From positions 3,026,001 through 3,090,000 of the forward strand of contig NZ_CP011071.1 of the NCBI RefSeq assembly GCF_000963865.1: a stretch of DNA of 64,000 nucleotides, in the 5' to 3' direction. The notes beneath the pieces were generated by a model. It was not told the DNA's origin and made no database searches. It saw only the letters and a list, made by a program, of their open reading frames with translations. Origin of the DNA: Flagellimonas lutaonensis (GTDB taxonomy: Bacteria > Bacteroidota > Bacteroidia > Flavobacteriales > Flavobacteriaceae). Within the stretch, counting starts at the first letter, position 1. Each line of letters opens with the position of its first letter. The position numbers were made by a program, and so were the translations under genes. Positions 33,550 to 41,704 of the stretch are shown here, in pieces.

Positions 33550-33776
33550 CTAGTTTTTAAGATTCAACACCCCAAAACTAGAAGCGCATCGAGCCCAGTC
33601 CTAATTTTCGGCATGGACAAAGTATGGACAGCTTGTATGGATTTTAACAAATCGCCCTATGGACAAGCCACAATTTTAATAAGTCTTTATTTCTAGTTAA
33701 AGTCAATATTTTCAGTGGGTTTCAGCCTATAAGCACCCTTGTCCTAGCCTTATATTTTATGGACTTTTTATGGACA
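33550..33776. promoter_or_regulatory. intergenic control region with six ATGGAC boxes
   Basis: ATGGACA boxes start at 33613, 33624, 33659 and 33770, with near matches ATGGATT at 33637 and ATGGACT at 33759. Spacings are 11, 13, 22, 100 and 11 bp. On the minus strand TAGTTTTG (33580-33573) is an exact -7 box for the cytolysin, 29 nt from its ATG; the four left boxes would be centred at about -49, -60, -73 and -95 from its start. CTAGTTTT (33550) and AAAACTAG (33574) form an inverted repeat that includes this -7 box. The right pair lies upstream of the TPR regulator. The array looks like activator sites. Confidence 0.7.
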
Positions 33777-33854
33777 ATTGATTTTGAACTGAGCCAATTT
33801 GGTTTTAATAGTCTGCTTCTATTTAGTACCTTGATCCAATAACATATATAGTTT

Positions 33855-35750
33855 ATGAAATCTAAATCAACACTACTTTGTATTTGTTTACTTCAATTCT
33901 TCTTTACCTATAGTCAAAATCAAAAATATATTGACAGTTTAAAAACAGAATTAAAAAAAGAATCAACTAATGATTCTATTAAAGTAGTATTGCTAACTAT
34001 GCTTCACGAGAAGCTAATGTTTTCTAAGCCAGAAATAGCAAAAAAATATGCCGATCAGGAGATTGATATTTATAAAAGAACAGGTTCTGAATTTGCTTAT
34101 GGCCTGGGAAATTTGCACATCGGAGATTATTTCTATAATAAAAGCATGAACGACACTGCTTTATATCATTACCAATTGGCCAAAACTTCTTTTAAAAAAA
34201 ATAACAAGACTCGTGGTTTAATATTTGTAGATTTTACTTTAGGAGATATTTATAAATCTCAAGGCGATTATGAAAGTGCACTTCAAATATTTACAAATAG
34301 TCTCATTGAAATTGAACAAAATATAAAAGATGAACCTTATAAGAGTCAATTTCTTGCCTCTTCTCACCTATCCATCGGATCATGCTATTTTGAAAAAGGA
34401 GATTTAAATCTAGCGCTAAAAGAATCTATTATTGCAGTGGGCTATTTTGAAAAGATTAATGATGAACTAAGAACAGCCGACACTTACAAACAATTAGGAG
34501 ATATTGAAACTAAATTAAATCATCATTCATTTGCTATTGATTATTACAGCAAAGCCCGAGAGCTTTATAAAAAAAACAATGATAATATTTATGAAGCAAA
34601 TACCATAATTTCAATTGGAGCAGTTTATTTATTACAAGGCAACTTGACCAAAGCTGAAAACTTTTATCTAGCAGGTATTGATCTTTCAAGAAAATTTAAT
34701 CTGAAGGGATCCTTATCAAGCGCTTTAATTGATTATGGCGAGATTTTAACCAATAAAGGTGATTTGAATGAAGCCGAAAATGCTTTAAGCGAAGCTAATA
34801 GTATTGCTGCCAAAGAACAACTTACCATACAATCCATTCAATCATTAGAAGGATTAAGCAAATTAGACCTACGAAGAAATAAATTTCAATCCGCACTTCG
34901 ACATATAAATGAAGCCATAGAAATTGGAACTCGTAGTGGAGCAGTTATAACACTCGAAGGTCTCTATGAAGTAAAATCGAAAATACTTGAAAAAACAGGA
35001 GATCATAAGAATGCCATAAGTTTCCTTAGAGAATCATTTGCTATTCAGGATAGTATAAGTTCTGTAGAAAAGATTAGACAAGTAGAAGAATTGAAAACAA
35101 TTTACGAAACCGAAAAAAAAGAAGCAGCGATAGCTCTGCAGGAAGAAGAAATCAAAACCCTAAATGAAAAAGCCAAAGTCGATAAACTCACCAAGGGTCT
35201 CTATGCCGGGGGCATGGCCTCTGCCCTAGCCCTATTTGGACTCTCTGTATTTGGGTACCGCCAGCGTATCAAAAAGAATCGGATCGCCCGTGAAAAGCAA
35301 GAGGAAATTTACAAGCAAGAAATTGCCCATAAGAAAAAGGAACTGGCCAGCCAGACCCTGCATTTGGTGCAGAAAAACACTTTTTTGGAAGAGCTGAAGG
35401 AAAATTTGGAGAACCTCAAAAGTTCGCCTGACAAGTTCAAAATGGAGTTTCGTCGTATTGTAATGTTGTTGAAAAAGGAAAAGGCCTCCGACAAGGACTG
35501 GGAGACCTTTAAAACCTACTTTTCAGAGGTACACAACGACTTTGACCAGAAGTTAAAGACGCTCTATGCCGATATTTCTGAAAAGGAAATACGTTTGGCG
35601 GCCTTTTTACGGATGAACCTGACCACCAAAGAGATCGCAACCACTATGAACGTCTTGCCCGACAGCATTCTTAAATCAAAATACCGGCTCAAGAAGAAAT
35701 TAGGGCTAAACAAAGAGACCGATTTGACTGAGTTCTTAAACACCTTGTAA
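33855..35750 (+). CDS. membrane-bound TPR sensor with C-terminal LuxR-like helix-turn-helix
   Basis: The protein has 631 residues: signal peptide (1-21, ending FFFTYSQ), TPR repeats to about 395 (for example GDYESALQIFTNSLIEIEQ, KGDLNEAENALSEANSI), a coiled-coil linker, one membrane helix at about 448-468 (LYAGGMASALALFGLSVFGY), a second coiled coil (473-530) and a helix-turn-helix end (EKEIRLAAFLRMNLTTKEIA, ILKSKYRLKKKLGL). It should sense from the periplasm and bind DNA in the cytoplasm. Residues 1-440 are coded by AT-rich DNA and the remainder by DNA of normal GC, so the gene is a mosaic. The divergent cytolysin is its likely target. Confidence 0.88.
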   Translation: MKSKSTLLCICLLQFFFTYSQNQKYIDSLKTELKKESTNDSIKVVLLTMLHEKLMFSKPEIAKKYADQEIDIYKRTGSEFAYGLGNLHIGDYFYNKSMNDTALYHYQLAKTSFKKNNKTRGLIFVDFTLGDIYKSQGDYESALQIFTNSLIEIEQNIKDEPYKSQFLASSHLSIGSCYFEKGDLNLALKESIIAVGYFEKINDELRTADTYKQLGDIETKLNHHSFAIDYYSKARELYKKNNDNIYEANTIISIGAVYLLQGNLTKAENFYLAGIDLSRKFNLKGSLSSALIDYGEILTNKGDLNEAENALSEANSIAAKEQLTIQSIQSLEGLSKLDLRRNKFQSALRHINEAIEIGTRSGAVITLEGLYEVKSKILEKTGDHKNAISFLRESFAIQDSISSVEKIRQVEELKTIYETEKKEAAIALQEEEIKTLNEKAKVDKLTKGLYAGGMASALALFGLSVFGYRQRIKKNRIAREKQEEIYKQEIAHKKKELASQTLHLVQKNTFLEELKENLENLKSSPDKFKMEFRRIVMLLKKEKASDKDWETFKTYFSEVHNDFDQKLKTLYADISEKEIRLAAFLRMNLTTKEIATTMNVLPDSILKSKYRLKKKLGLNKETDLTEFLNTL

Positions 35751-35796
35751 CATTTGGGTATTACTTCTTATTTGTGGCTCTTTAGGGCCCCATTTA

Positions 35797-35884
35797 GTCA
35801 TTTCGAAATGAGCGGAGCGATTGAGAAATATCCAGAATGGTTAGATTTCCCATCCCGAATAGCCATGGGGGCGTTCGAAATGAC
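35797..35884. repeat. inverted-repeat element with GTCATTTCGAA ends
   Basis: GTCATTTCGAA at 35797-35807 and its complement TTCGAAATGAC at 35874-35884 bound an 88-bp element that contains GAGCGGAGCGATTGAGAAAT and GATTTCCCATCCCG. Elements of this type (GTCATTTCGAA...GAGAAAT) are frequent intergenic repeats in Flavobacteriaceae. It lies between the TPR regulator and the DCC protein gene. Confidence 0.75.
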
Positions 35885-35902
35885 ATTTCTGGTTGTCTGC
35901 TG

Positions 35903-35910
35903 TATCTTTG
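35903..35910 (+). promoter_or_regulatory. -7 box TATCTTTG possibly serving the DCC gene
   Basis: This is an exact TAnnTTTG match, 102 nt upstream of the ATG at 36013. If used, the leader would contain the 35926-36010 repeats. Confidence 0.4.
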
Positions 35911-35925
35911 CAACATAGATTAAAT

Positions 35926-36010
35926 GGATTCCGCCGTAGTCTATCCTGAGCGTAGTCGATGGGCGGGAATGACAAAAAAACGGAGGACTCCCTCCTTCGA
36001 GGGAATGAAA
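35926..36010. repeat. GGATTCCGCC...GGCGGGAATGAC intergenic repeat and partial copy
   Basis: GGATTCCGCC (35926-35935) and GGCGGGAATGAC (35962-35973) form an imperfect stem around CTATCCTGAGCGTAGTCGA. A second partial unit follows (CTCCCTCCTTCGAGGGAATGA, 35989-36009). Translated on the minus strand these give FPRRRESS, a familiar by-product of this repeat class. They lie directly before the DCC gene and may form hairpins in its leader. Confidence 0.7.
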
Positions 36011-36012
36011 AA

Positions 36013-36420
36013 ATGGAAAGCAATAAAAAAATAATCTTATTCGATGGGGTCTGCAACCTCTGCAACGGCGCCGTGCAATTTGTCATCAAGCGTGACAAAA
36101 AAGATGTGTTCCGGTATGCGGCATTGCAAAGCGAAGTGGGCCAAAACCTGTTGGAAGCACGAAACATCGATACTTCCAAAATCGATTCCATCATTCTAAT
36201 AGAGCCTGGGGTAGCCTTTTACACCAAATCGGATGCCACTCTTGAAATCGCCCGCGAATTTGGGGGTGTTTGGCGCTTGTTGCTTGTTTTTCAATGGATT
36301 CCGGGTTCAATCCGAAATATCATATACGATTTTGTGGCCCGTAACCGCTACCGTTGGTTCGGCAAAAAAGAGCAGTGTATGGTGCCTACCCCAGAACTAC
36401 AGGCCAAATTTTTGCAATGA
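36013..36420 (+). CDS. thiol-disulfide oxidoreductase DCC family protein (DUF393)
   Basis: From ATG at 36013 the protein has 135 residues; the longer frame to 35959 runs into repeat sequence and is rejected. IILFDGVCNLCNGAVQFVIK carries the CxxC pair of the DCC family, followed by FRYAALQSEVGQNLLEA and a C-terminal YDFVARNRYRWFGKKEQC. The fold is thioredoxin-like and a redox role is presumed, with unknown partner. It is alone on its strand apart from the DUF4139 gene 107 bp downstream. Confidence 0.92.
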   Translation: MESNKKIILFDGVCNLCNGAVQFVIKRDKKDVFRYAALQSEVGQNLLEARNIDTSKIDSIILIEPGVAFYTKSDATLEIAREFGGVWRLLLVFQWIPGSIRNIIYDFVARNRYRWFGKKEQCMVPTPELQAKFLQ

Positions 36421-36496
36421 CTATCCCAAAGGGCACGTTTACTCGATCATCGGCCCCATTGCATCATTCCTTCTTTTAAAAAACGGTTTTTGCAGA

Positions 36497-36504
36497 TAGG
36501 TTTG
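36497..36504 (+). promoter_or_regulatory. -7 box TAGGTTTG of the DUF4139 gene
   Basis: This is an exact TAnnTTTG match 23 nt before the ATG at 36528. Confidence 0.6.
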
Positions 36505-36527
36505 GATGAAATCTAAATCGAACTATT

Positions 36528-38618
36528 ATGAAAAAGCTCGTATTTCTGTTGCTTGCCCTTCCGTTTTTGTTACATGCTAACGATTCAAAGATTCCATCCA
36601 AGATCAAAGAGGTCACGGTGTACCTCAGTGGGGCCCAAATTACCCGAAAGGCCAATTGCCCGCTAAAAGAGGGCATCAACAAGGTGGTCTTTACCGGACT
36701 TTCGCCCAAAATAGACGAGAGCAGCATTCAAGTCTCGGGGCTTCAAGCGGTCTCCATCCTATCCATGGCCTACGACATCAATTATCTCGATAGATCGGAA
36801 AGCCATCCAGATACTGAAAAGTGGACCTCCCAAATAGAAGCCTTGCAAGCCCAAACAGCTTTCCTCAAGAACCATATTTTGGGCCTCGAGGAAGAAGAGC
36901 GGGTCATCAACACCAATCGTTTGGTAAGCACAGACAATCAGGCACTGAACCTTGAAAAAGTAAAGGAAATCAGCCAGTACTACCGTCAGCGCATAACCGC
37001 CATCAAGAATGAGGTGTTCGAGACCAACCAGAAGATTAAAGACCTGCAAGAAGAAATCAATAGGCTGCAACGACAGCTCAACGAACTGAACAACACGCCA
37101 GAGGAAGAACAGGGCGAGCTAACGATCTCGTTTGATGCCCCCATGCCCACCCAGTTGAACCTGACCCTTTCATACATGGTAAAAGAAGCAGGTTGGGTGC
37201 CCAATTACGATATCAAATCATCTGCCCTGAATGCACCGTTGAACCTTGCCTACAAGGCACATGTGTACCAAAAAACAGGCAAGGATTGGAACAATGTAAA
37301 GGTGATACTCTCTACGGCGACCCCAGCCCACAACATATCAAAGCCCGATCTGCAAGCCCATTATTTGAATTTTGTCAATGCCTATGCGCGAAGGCATTCG
37401 CCCACCGCTACTAAAAAAGGGTATGCCTTTAACCCCAGTGTCAAGAAAGTGGTGGGTACGGTGACCGATGCTTCGGGCCTGCCACTGCCCGGGGCAAATG
37501 TGGTAATTGAGGGTACTACAAAAGGCACCCAAACCGATTTTGATGGCAATTATTCCCTAGAGGTGCCCTATGGGCAAAGTTTGTTGTTTTCGTATCTCGG
37601 TCAAAAAGATGTAAGAATACCCATTTACGCATCCATCATCAATGTGGGTATGGAAGAGGATGCCAATACCCTCGAAGAAATGGTGGTCACTGCTTTGGGT
37701 GCTAAGCGCGAGGTAGGTTTGGGCTATGCTGTTTCTGCCGTAAACCCTGAAAAGCTTCTCCAAGGTAAGACAGCAGGCGTTAATATAAGAGGGTTTTCGG
37801 GGGACTTTAGAAATTCAAAAGTTGAACAACCGAGACCTCTTTATATCATTGACGGAGTGCCTGTGGAAGGTTTTGTGGAAGGCGATCTTGATGCCAGTGA
37901 AGTACAGAATATGGAAGTCTTAAAAGGAGAAAGTGCCACGGCCGTTTACGGTACACGCGGAAGCAACGGTGTGGTTGTGATCACAACTAAAAAGAGTACC
38001 ATCAGGCAAGACGTGTCGAACACCCAATTCGTGATCAAAAAGCCCTATTCCATCGTTTCTGATGGCGATATTACGGCCATTGAGATCAACACCTTTAAAC
38101 TGCCAGCCAACTACGAGTATTTTGCCGCGCCCATTGTAAACGAAAACGTGTTCTTGACGGCCCGCTTCAAAGACTGGGAAAAACACCAGCTGTTGCCTGG
38201 CGAGGCCAATATCTATTTTGAAGGCACCTATGCGGGCAAAACGGTTTTGGACCCCTACACCACCAAAAAAGAGATGGTATTGTCATTGGGCTTGGAACCG
38301 AACATTACAGTGACCCGAAAACAGCAGCGAAACTTCAAGAGCAAGTCGTTTACAGGAAGCAATCGCATTCTGAACCGCACCTATGACCTGGAAGTAAAGA
38401 ATAACAAGAACGTGGCCGTCAACCTGAAGCTGATCGACCGTATTCCTTTGTCGCAAAACAAAGAGATCAAGGTGGAGGATATTGTAACCAATTCGGCGGA
38501 ATATGATAAAAAGAAGGGATTGTTGAGTTGGACAATGGATTTACAGCCAAAAGAAAGCAGAAAAGAAAGCTTCTCGTTTCAGGTGAAATACCCAAGGGGC
38601 AAGTACATATCTCTCTAG
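36528..38618 (+). CDS. DUF4139 (MuiA-like) protein with inserted CarboxypepD_reg and TonB-plug modules
   Basis: The 696-residue protein has a signal peptide (ending LLHAND), an N-terminal DUF4140-like beta domain (KEVTVYLSGAQITRKANCPL), a coiled coil (101-195), then the first part of DUF4139 (EAGWVPNYDIKSSALNAPLN). At residues about 307-380 a carboxypeptidase-regulatory-like domain is inserted (VVGTVTDASGLPLPGANVVI), and at 395-490 a TonB-receptor plug (PRPLYIIDGVPVEGF, VLKGESATAVYGTRGSNGVV). DUF4139 then resumes (PANYEYFAAPIVNENVFLTA) to the end. The insert is the start of a SusC-like receptor without its barrel. The family is linked to surface polysaccharide in other bacteria; the role here is unknown. 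Confidence 0.9.
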   Translation: MKKLVFLLLALPFLLHANDSKIPSKIKEVTVYLSGAQITRKANCPLKEGINKVVFTGLSPKIDESSIQVSGLQAVSILSMAYDINYLDRSESHPDTEKWTSQIEALQAQTAFLKNHILGLEEEERVINTNRLVSTDNQALNLEKVKEISQYYRQRITAIKNEVFETNQKIKDLQEEINRLQRQLNELNNTPEEEQGELTISFDAPMPTQLNLTLSYMVKEAGWVPNYDIKSSALNAPLNLAYKAHVYQKTGKDWNNVKVILSTATPAHNISKPDLQAHYLNFVNAYARRHSPTATKKGYAFNPSVKKVVGTVTDASGLPLPGANVVIEGTTKGTQTDFDGNYSLEVPYGQSLLFSYLGQKDVRIPIYASIINVGMEEDANTLEEMVVTALGAKREVGLGYAVSAVNPEKLLQGKTAGVNIRGFSGDFRNSKVEQPRPLYIIDGVPVEGFVEGDLDASEVQNMEVLKGESATAVYGTRGSNGVVVITTKKSTIRQDVSNTQFVIKKPYSIVSDGDITAIEINTFKLPANYEYFAAPIVNENVFLTARFKDWEKHQLLPGEANIYFEGTYAGKTVLDPYTTKKEMVLSLGLEPNITVTRKQQRNFKSKSFTGSNRILNRTYDLEVKNNKNVAVNLKLIDRIPLSQNKEIKVEDIVTNSAEYDKKKGLLSWTMDLQPKESRKESFSFQVKYPRGKYISL

Positions 38619-38624
38619 CCGTGG

Positions 38625-39797
38625 TTACTTCAAATTGTTGAGGATAAAATCGAGCGTTTTGTTCGTGTTCATTTTTTGCTTAAAGGAAAGGTTTTCATAC
38701 CTGTTGGGCAGCAGCAATCCCTTTTTTCGAAGATGTTTTAGCACCTCTTCGCTGTCCAACGAAACCTTTCCGGCAATTAAGATATCCAAAGGTTCTTCAC
38801 GTTTATAACGTTTATAGATTTTGCGCAGACCGCTCAAATAAAGGCGGTCTTTGGTAAAGCCCCCTCCCCTGTGCGCCCTAAGGGTTATGGTAAAGGCTTC
38901 GTCACGGTCGAGTTTGTAGTGCCCATGTATCAGGTCGAATGTATCGGCAAAGGTGTAACCCTTGCTCAAACTGTCGGCTGCTAGTACGCGGTAGGCCAAC
39001 TCCTTAAGTCGTTTCAGGGTAAGGGCACCGCCCATGTACTCACTGAATACGGCGAGACCCTCTTGGGTCTCCACATTCTTGGGAAGTCCGTTCGATAAAA
39101 TCTTCAAGGGTTGCGCCGCTGCATTGAAAGTAGTGACCAAATGTACCCCAATTTCATGTGTGCCCAGAGTTAGCAATTGGTTTTTGCTGAAGCGGGCATT
39201 CTTTTTGATCAATAAGGACTGGCGGCTGTTACTGACCATGGCCTCAGCAGCAATATGGGTCGAAAAAAGGATGTTCAACGGAAAGTCATAAGCCTCCGCA
39301 AACTTCTCGAAATAGTGCTTGGCCTCTTCGGCAGAAAACACTTTCTCCATATCGACAGAAGAAGGCTCATCTTTGAAATGGAGTATAAAACGGGCATTCT
39401 GCACATCTTTTTCGGTGGGTGTTCCGAAGACCCGTAACGAATTGAAATAGAAATTGCGCCCCGTGCCGATAGTTTCGATACACTGGATCATGTTCGAATA
39501 GTAATGGATGACCTCTTGATAGAGCTTTCTGATCTTCTCATCCTCAATACGCTCTAGGCGCTGTAAAAAGAAAAGGCGGTGCAGTTTGTAAGGGTCAAAT
39601 TTGAGTTTAGGATAACGAAACTCAGGCTCAACGGTATATTTAGAGGCAAAAAAGCGGTGCTTTTCTTTTTCGATGTTCAGCGGGTTGATATAGTTCAACA
39701 GTTCGATACGCTTGACCAGCCTATCTAGATTGCTGTCTATCTCAAACACATCGGCATATTGTCGTTGCAGTTCTTGTTGCTCTTTTTCCTCTATCAC
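38625..39797 (-). CDS. DUF1704 metallopeptidase (QEGLA-motif, MATCAP-like)
   Basis: The protein has 390 residues. HEIGVH at 214-219 is an HExxH zinc site, and TQEGLAVFSE near 244 carries the third ligand of the QEGLA family (annotated historically as flavohemoglobin expression-modulating). The eukaryotic members MATCAP/KIAA0895 are metallopeptidases that remove C-terminal tyrosine from tubulin. The start overlaps the stop of the upstream amidohydrolase-like gene by 4 bp (ATGA), and that gene overlaps an ATP-grasp ligase gene by 8 bp. The three-gene operon suggests the peptidase trims or releases a product made by the ligase. The substrate is unknown. Confidence 0.88.
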   Translation of the reverse strand: MIEEKEQQELQRQYADVFEIDSNLDRLVKRIELLNYINPLNIEKEKHRFFASKYTVEPEFRYPKLKFDPYKLHRLFFLQRLERIEDEKIRKLYQEVIHYYSNMIQCIETIGTGRNFYFNSLRVFGTPTEKDVQNARFILHFKDEPSSVDMEKVFSAEEAKHYFEKFAEAYDFPLNILFSTHIAAEAMVSNSRQSLLIKKNARFSKNQLLTLGTHEIGVHLVTTFNAAAQPLKILSNGLPKNVETQEGLAVFSEYMGGALTLKRLKELAYRVLAADSLSKGYTFADTFDLIHGHYKLDRDEAFTITLRAHRGGGFTKDRLYLSGLRKIYKRYKREEPLDILIAGKVSLDSEEVLKHLRKKGLLLPNRYENLSFKQKMNTNKTLDFILNNLK

Positions 39798-40621
39798 GGG
39801 GTGCTCATGAATTCTTCAGCCTGCAAAGGTATCAAATCTTGCAATTGGTTTTCAACAGATTGCACAACTTCTGGATAAATGATGCCCGAAAGCTCATCGC
39901 AGTACACCTTGCTGATCTCTGTGGCGAACACCAAGGTGTTGTCAAAGGTTTTGGTGATATACTTTAGAAAATGACCATTGCCCTGAAAAGTGTCGTTGAT
40001 GCCTGTGGTCGATTTGATGTCGTTGGGCAGTTGCATGCCCCCGAGTTTTTCGCGCCAACTTTCGACCATATTGCCAAAGCGGTCATTGTCAATATTGCTG
40101 GTGCCAAGGTTCCAAGTGGGTACTTCCCTGTCCCATCGTTTCCAGTTGTAGCTGTGCATGTCGAAAACGAGCACCTTTGGGTGCAGTGATTCCAATTTTT
40201 CTACAAGGGCATGCACGACCCTGTAAAAGTTGTGGTGTTTTTGCAAACTAAGCTGTCGTTCGTTTTCGGGAAGGTCTTTTTTCCAAAGCTGTTTTCCCCA
40301 GGCCGTATCAAAAATGGCCATTTCGGGCGGGCGGTTCAAATCATACTCAAAACGGCTGTCGCGGCCCGCAATGACAATGGGGTGCGATTCTACCATCTGT
40401 TTGGTGCAGGGGTCTTCCTCGTACCAACGCTCATATACGGTGTGCAGGCAATTTTGCCAAAGCGATTTTCTGAACTGGTGCCCATCGTGTACCGCACCGC
40501 ACACAAACGGTACGTATTCCTCGATTTTTATGGTGAATGAATAGTCATCAGAGACCGCCTCGAAGACCCTGCCATTATCGATGTTCGAAATAATTTCCTC
40601 TAGGGATAACCTCCTAAGCAT
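39794..40621 (-). CDS. N-formylglutamate amidohydrolase-family protein
   Basis: The protein has 275 residues. VPFVCGAVHDGHQFRKSLWQ, SHPIVIAGRDSRFEYDLNRP and KVLVFDMHSYNWKRWDREVP give the His, Glu and Asp/His zinc-site pattern of the N-formylglutamate amidohydrolase (HutG/DUF2817-like) family; GTSNIDNDRFGNM follows. These enzymes cleave N-acyl-glutamate or related amides. No histidine-degradation genes are near, so a role in that pathway is unlikely. Its overlaps with an ATP-grasp ligase upstream and a peptidase downstream point to a shared amide substrate. Confidence 0.85.
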   Translation of the reverse strand: MLRRLSLEEIISNIDNGRVFEAVSDDYSFTIKIEEYVPFVCGAVHDGHQFRKSLWQNCLHTVYERWYEEDPCTKQMVESHPIVIAGRDSRFEYDLNRPPEMAIFDTAWGKQLWKKDLPENERQLSLQKHHNFYRVVHALVEKLESLHPKVLVFDMHSYNWKRWDREVPTWNLGTSNIDNDRFGNMVESWREKLGGMQLPNDIKSTTGINDTFQGNGHFLKYITKTFDNTLVFATEISKVYCDELSGIIYPEVVQSVENQLQDLIPLQAEEFMSTP

Positions 40622-41645
40622 CCTGCACCTCTTTTCGAAGTCGGGAACGTCGGTCGAATGCCTGAAGCTTATCGAGCACCTTGCTCTCGATAAAGTCGAT
40701 TACCTGACACTGAATCTTGGTCTTGTATACCTTGTTCATGTAGGTAATGCCCCCTGGCGACATTACATTGACCTCGACCAACTTGCCGCCGATCACATCG
40801 ATGCCCACAAAATAGAGTCCGTCTTTTACCAGTTTGGGCCCTATTTGTTTGCAAAGGGCTTTTTCCTGTTTTGTCAATGTATGTTTTGCTACCGAACCAC
40901 CGGCAGAGACATTGGATCTATGGTCATCACTTCCCGGTATCCTTCGCATGGCCCCGATGGGCTCTCCGTTCAGCAATAAGATTCGTACATCACCTTCGTC
41001 AGCACCTTCAATGTATTCTTGAAGTATAACGTAGTTAGAGGTTCCATCTGAATTGGTTACATAAAAGTCTAGCAGTGATTTGATATTGCTCATTGCCGAC
41101 TTTTCTATAAGGATTACCCCCGAACCCCCAAACCCGTTCAAAGGCTTCAAAATCATCTTGTCAGATTTGGATTCTTTGATTTGCTGTACCAAATACTTTT
41201 TGTTCTTTGATACATGGGTAACGGGAATGATATTGCTATGGCTATCACCAAAGGCAGCCGTGTAGAGTTTGTTGTTGGCCTCTCGAAGCCCTTGTATGGA
41301 ATTGATGATGAAAACATCGTCTTTCACCGAATCCAAGAAGTTCAGCATCAACGGATCCAACGGAGGGTTTGCCCTCATGAATATCACATCGAACCCGGCC
41401 AAGGGAAGCATTTCTTCCCGTAACGAGGCTTGTTTATAGAATGATTTTAGGCTTGCCGGTACCTTGTCCATTTTATTGATGACGGTACAAAAGGCCGATG
41501 TGACACTGTTTCTAATGGTCAGGTTGGCAGGTGTGCAAAGGGCTACCCCGTGCTTGCGCTTTGCACATTCGTGTATCAAAGCTAGGCTGGTATCGTTTTC
41601 AGGGTTTATTTCTTCCCAGGGATACATTAAAAAGCAAATGTTCAT
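40614..41645 (-). CDS. glutathione-synthetase-like ATP-grasp ligase
   Basis: The protein has 343 residues with a RimK/GshB-type ATP-grasp fold: MNICFLMYPWEEINPENDTS, DVIFMRANPPLDPLMLNFLD, KMILKPLNGFGGSGVILIEK (ATP loop), VILQEYIEGADEGDVRILLL and FVGIDVIGGKLVEVNVMSPG (Mg ligands E and N). It should form a peptide or amide bond from a carboxylate and an amine using ATP. No gamma-glutamylcysteine ligase gene is adjacent, so glutathione synthesis is not supported by context. It heads an overlapping operon with the amidohydrolase-like and DUF1704 genes, and lies 59 bp downstream of a dicarboxylate/amino-acid symporter gene. Confidence 0.88.
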   Translation of the reverse strand: MNICFLMYPWEEINPENDTSLALIHECAKRKHGVALCTPANLTIRNSVTSAFCTVINKMDKVPASLKSFYKQASLREEMLPLAGFDVIFMRANPPLDPLMLNFLDSVKDDVFIINSIQGLREANNKLYTAAFGDSHSNIIPVTHVSKNKKYLVQQIKESKSDKMILKPLNGFGGSGVILIEKSAMSNIKSLLDFYVTNSDGTSNYVILQEYIEGADEGDVRILLLNGEPIGAMRRIPGSDDHRSNVSAGGSVAKHTLTKQEKALCKQIGPKLVKDGLYFVGIDVIGGKLVEVNVMSPGGITYMNKVYKTKIQCQVIDFIESKVLDKLQAFDRRSRLRKEVQDA

Positions 41646-41704
41646 GGTGCGGAATTATTTTTTGGCTCTTTAATTTACTGAAAATTTCGTCCAATATTGA
41701 AAAA

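Noticed and set aside
39794-40621. Assignment as hutG in histidine degradation
   Set aside because: No hutH, hutU or hutI genes are present and the gene is embedded in another operon.
40614-41645. Assignment as glutathione synthetase gshB
   Set aside because: The fold fits, but no gshA partner is adjacent and the operon holds an amidohydrolase and a peptidase; the specific product is left open.
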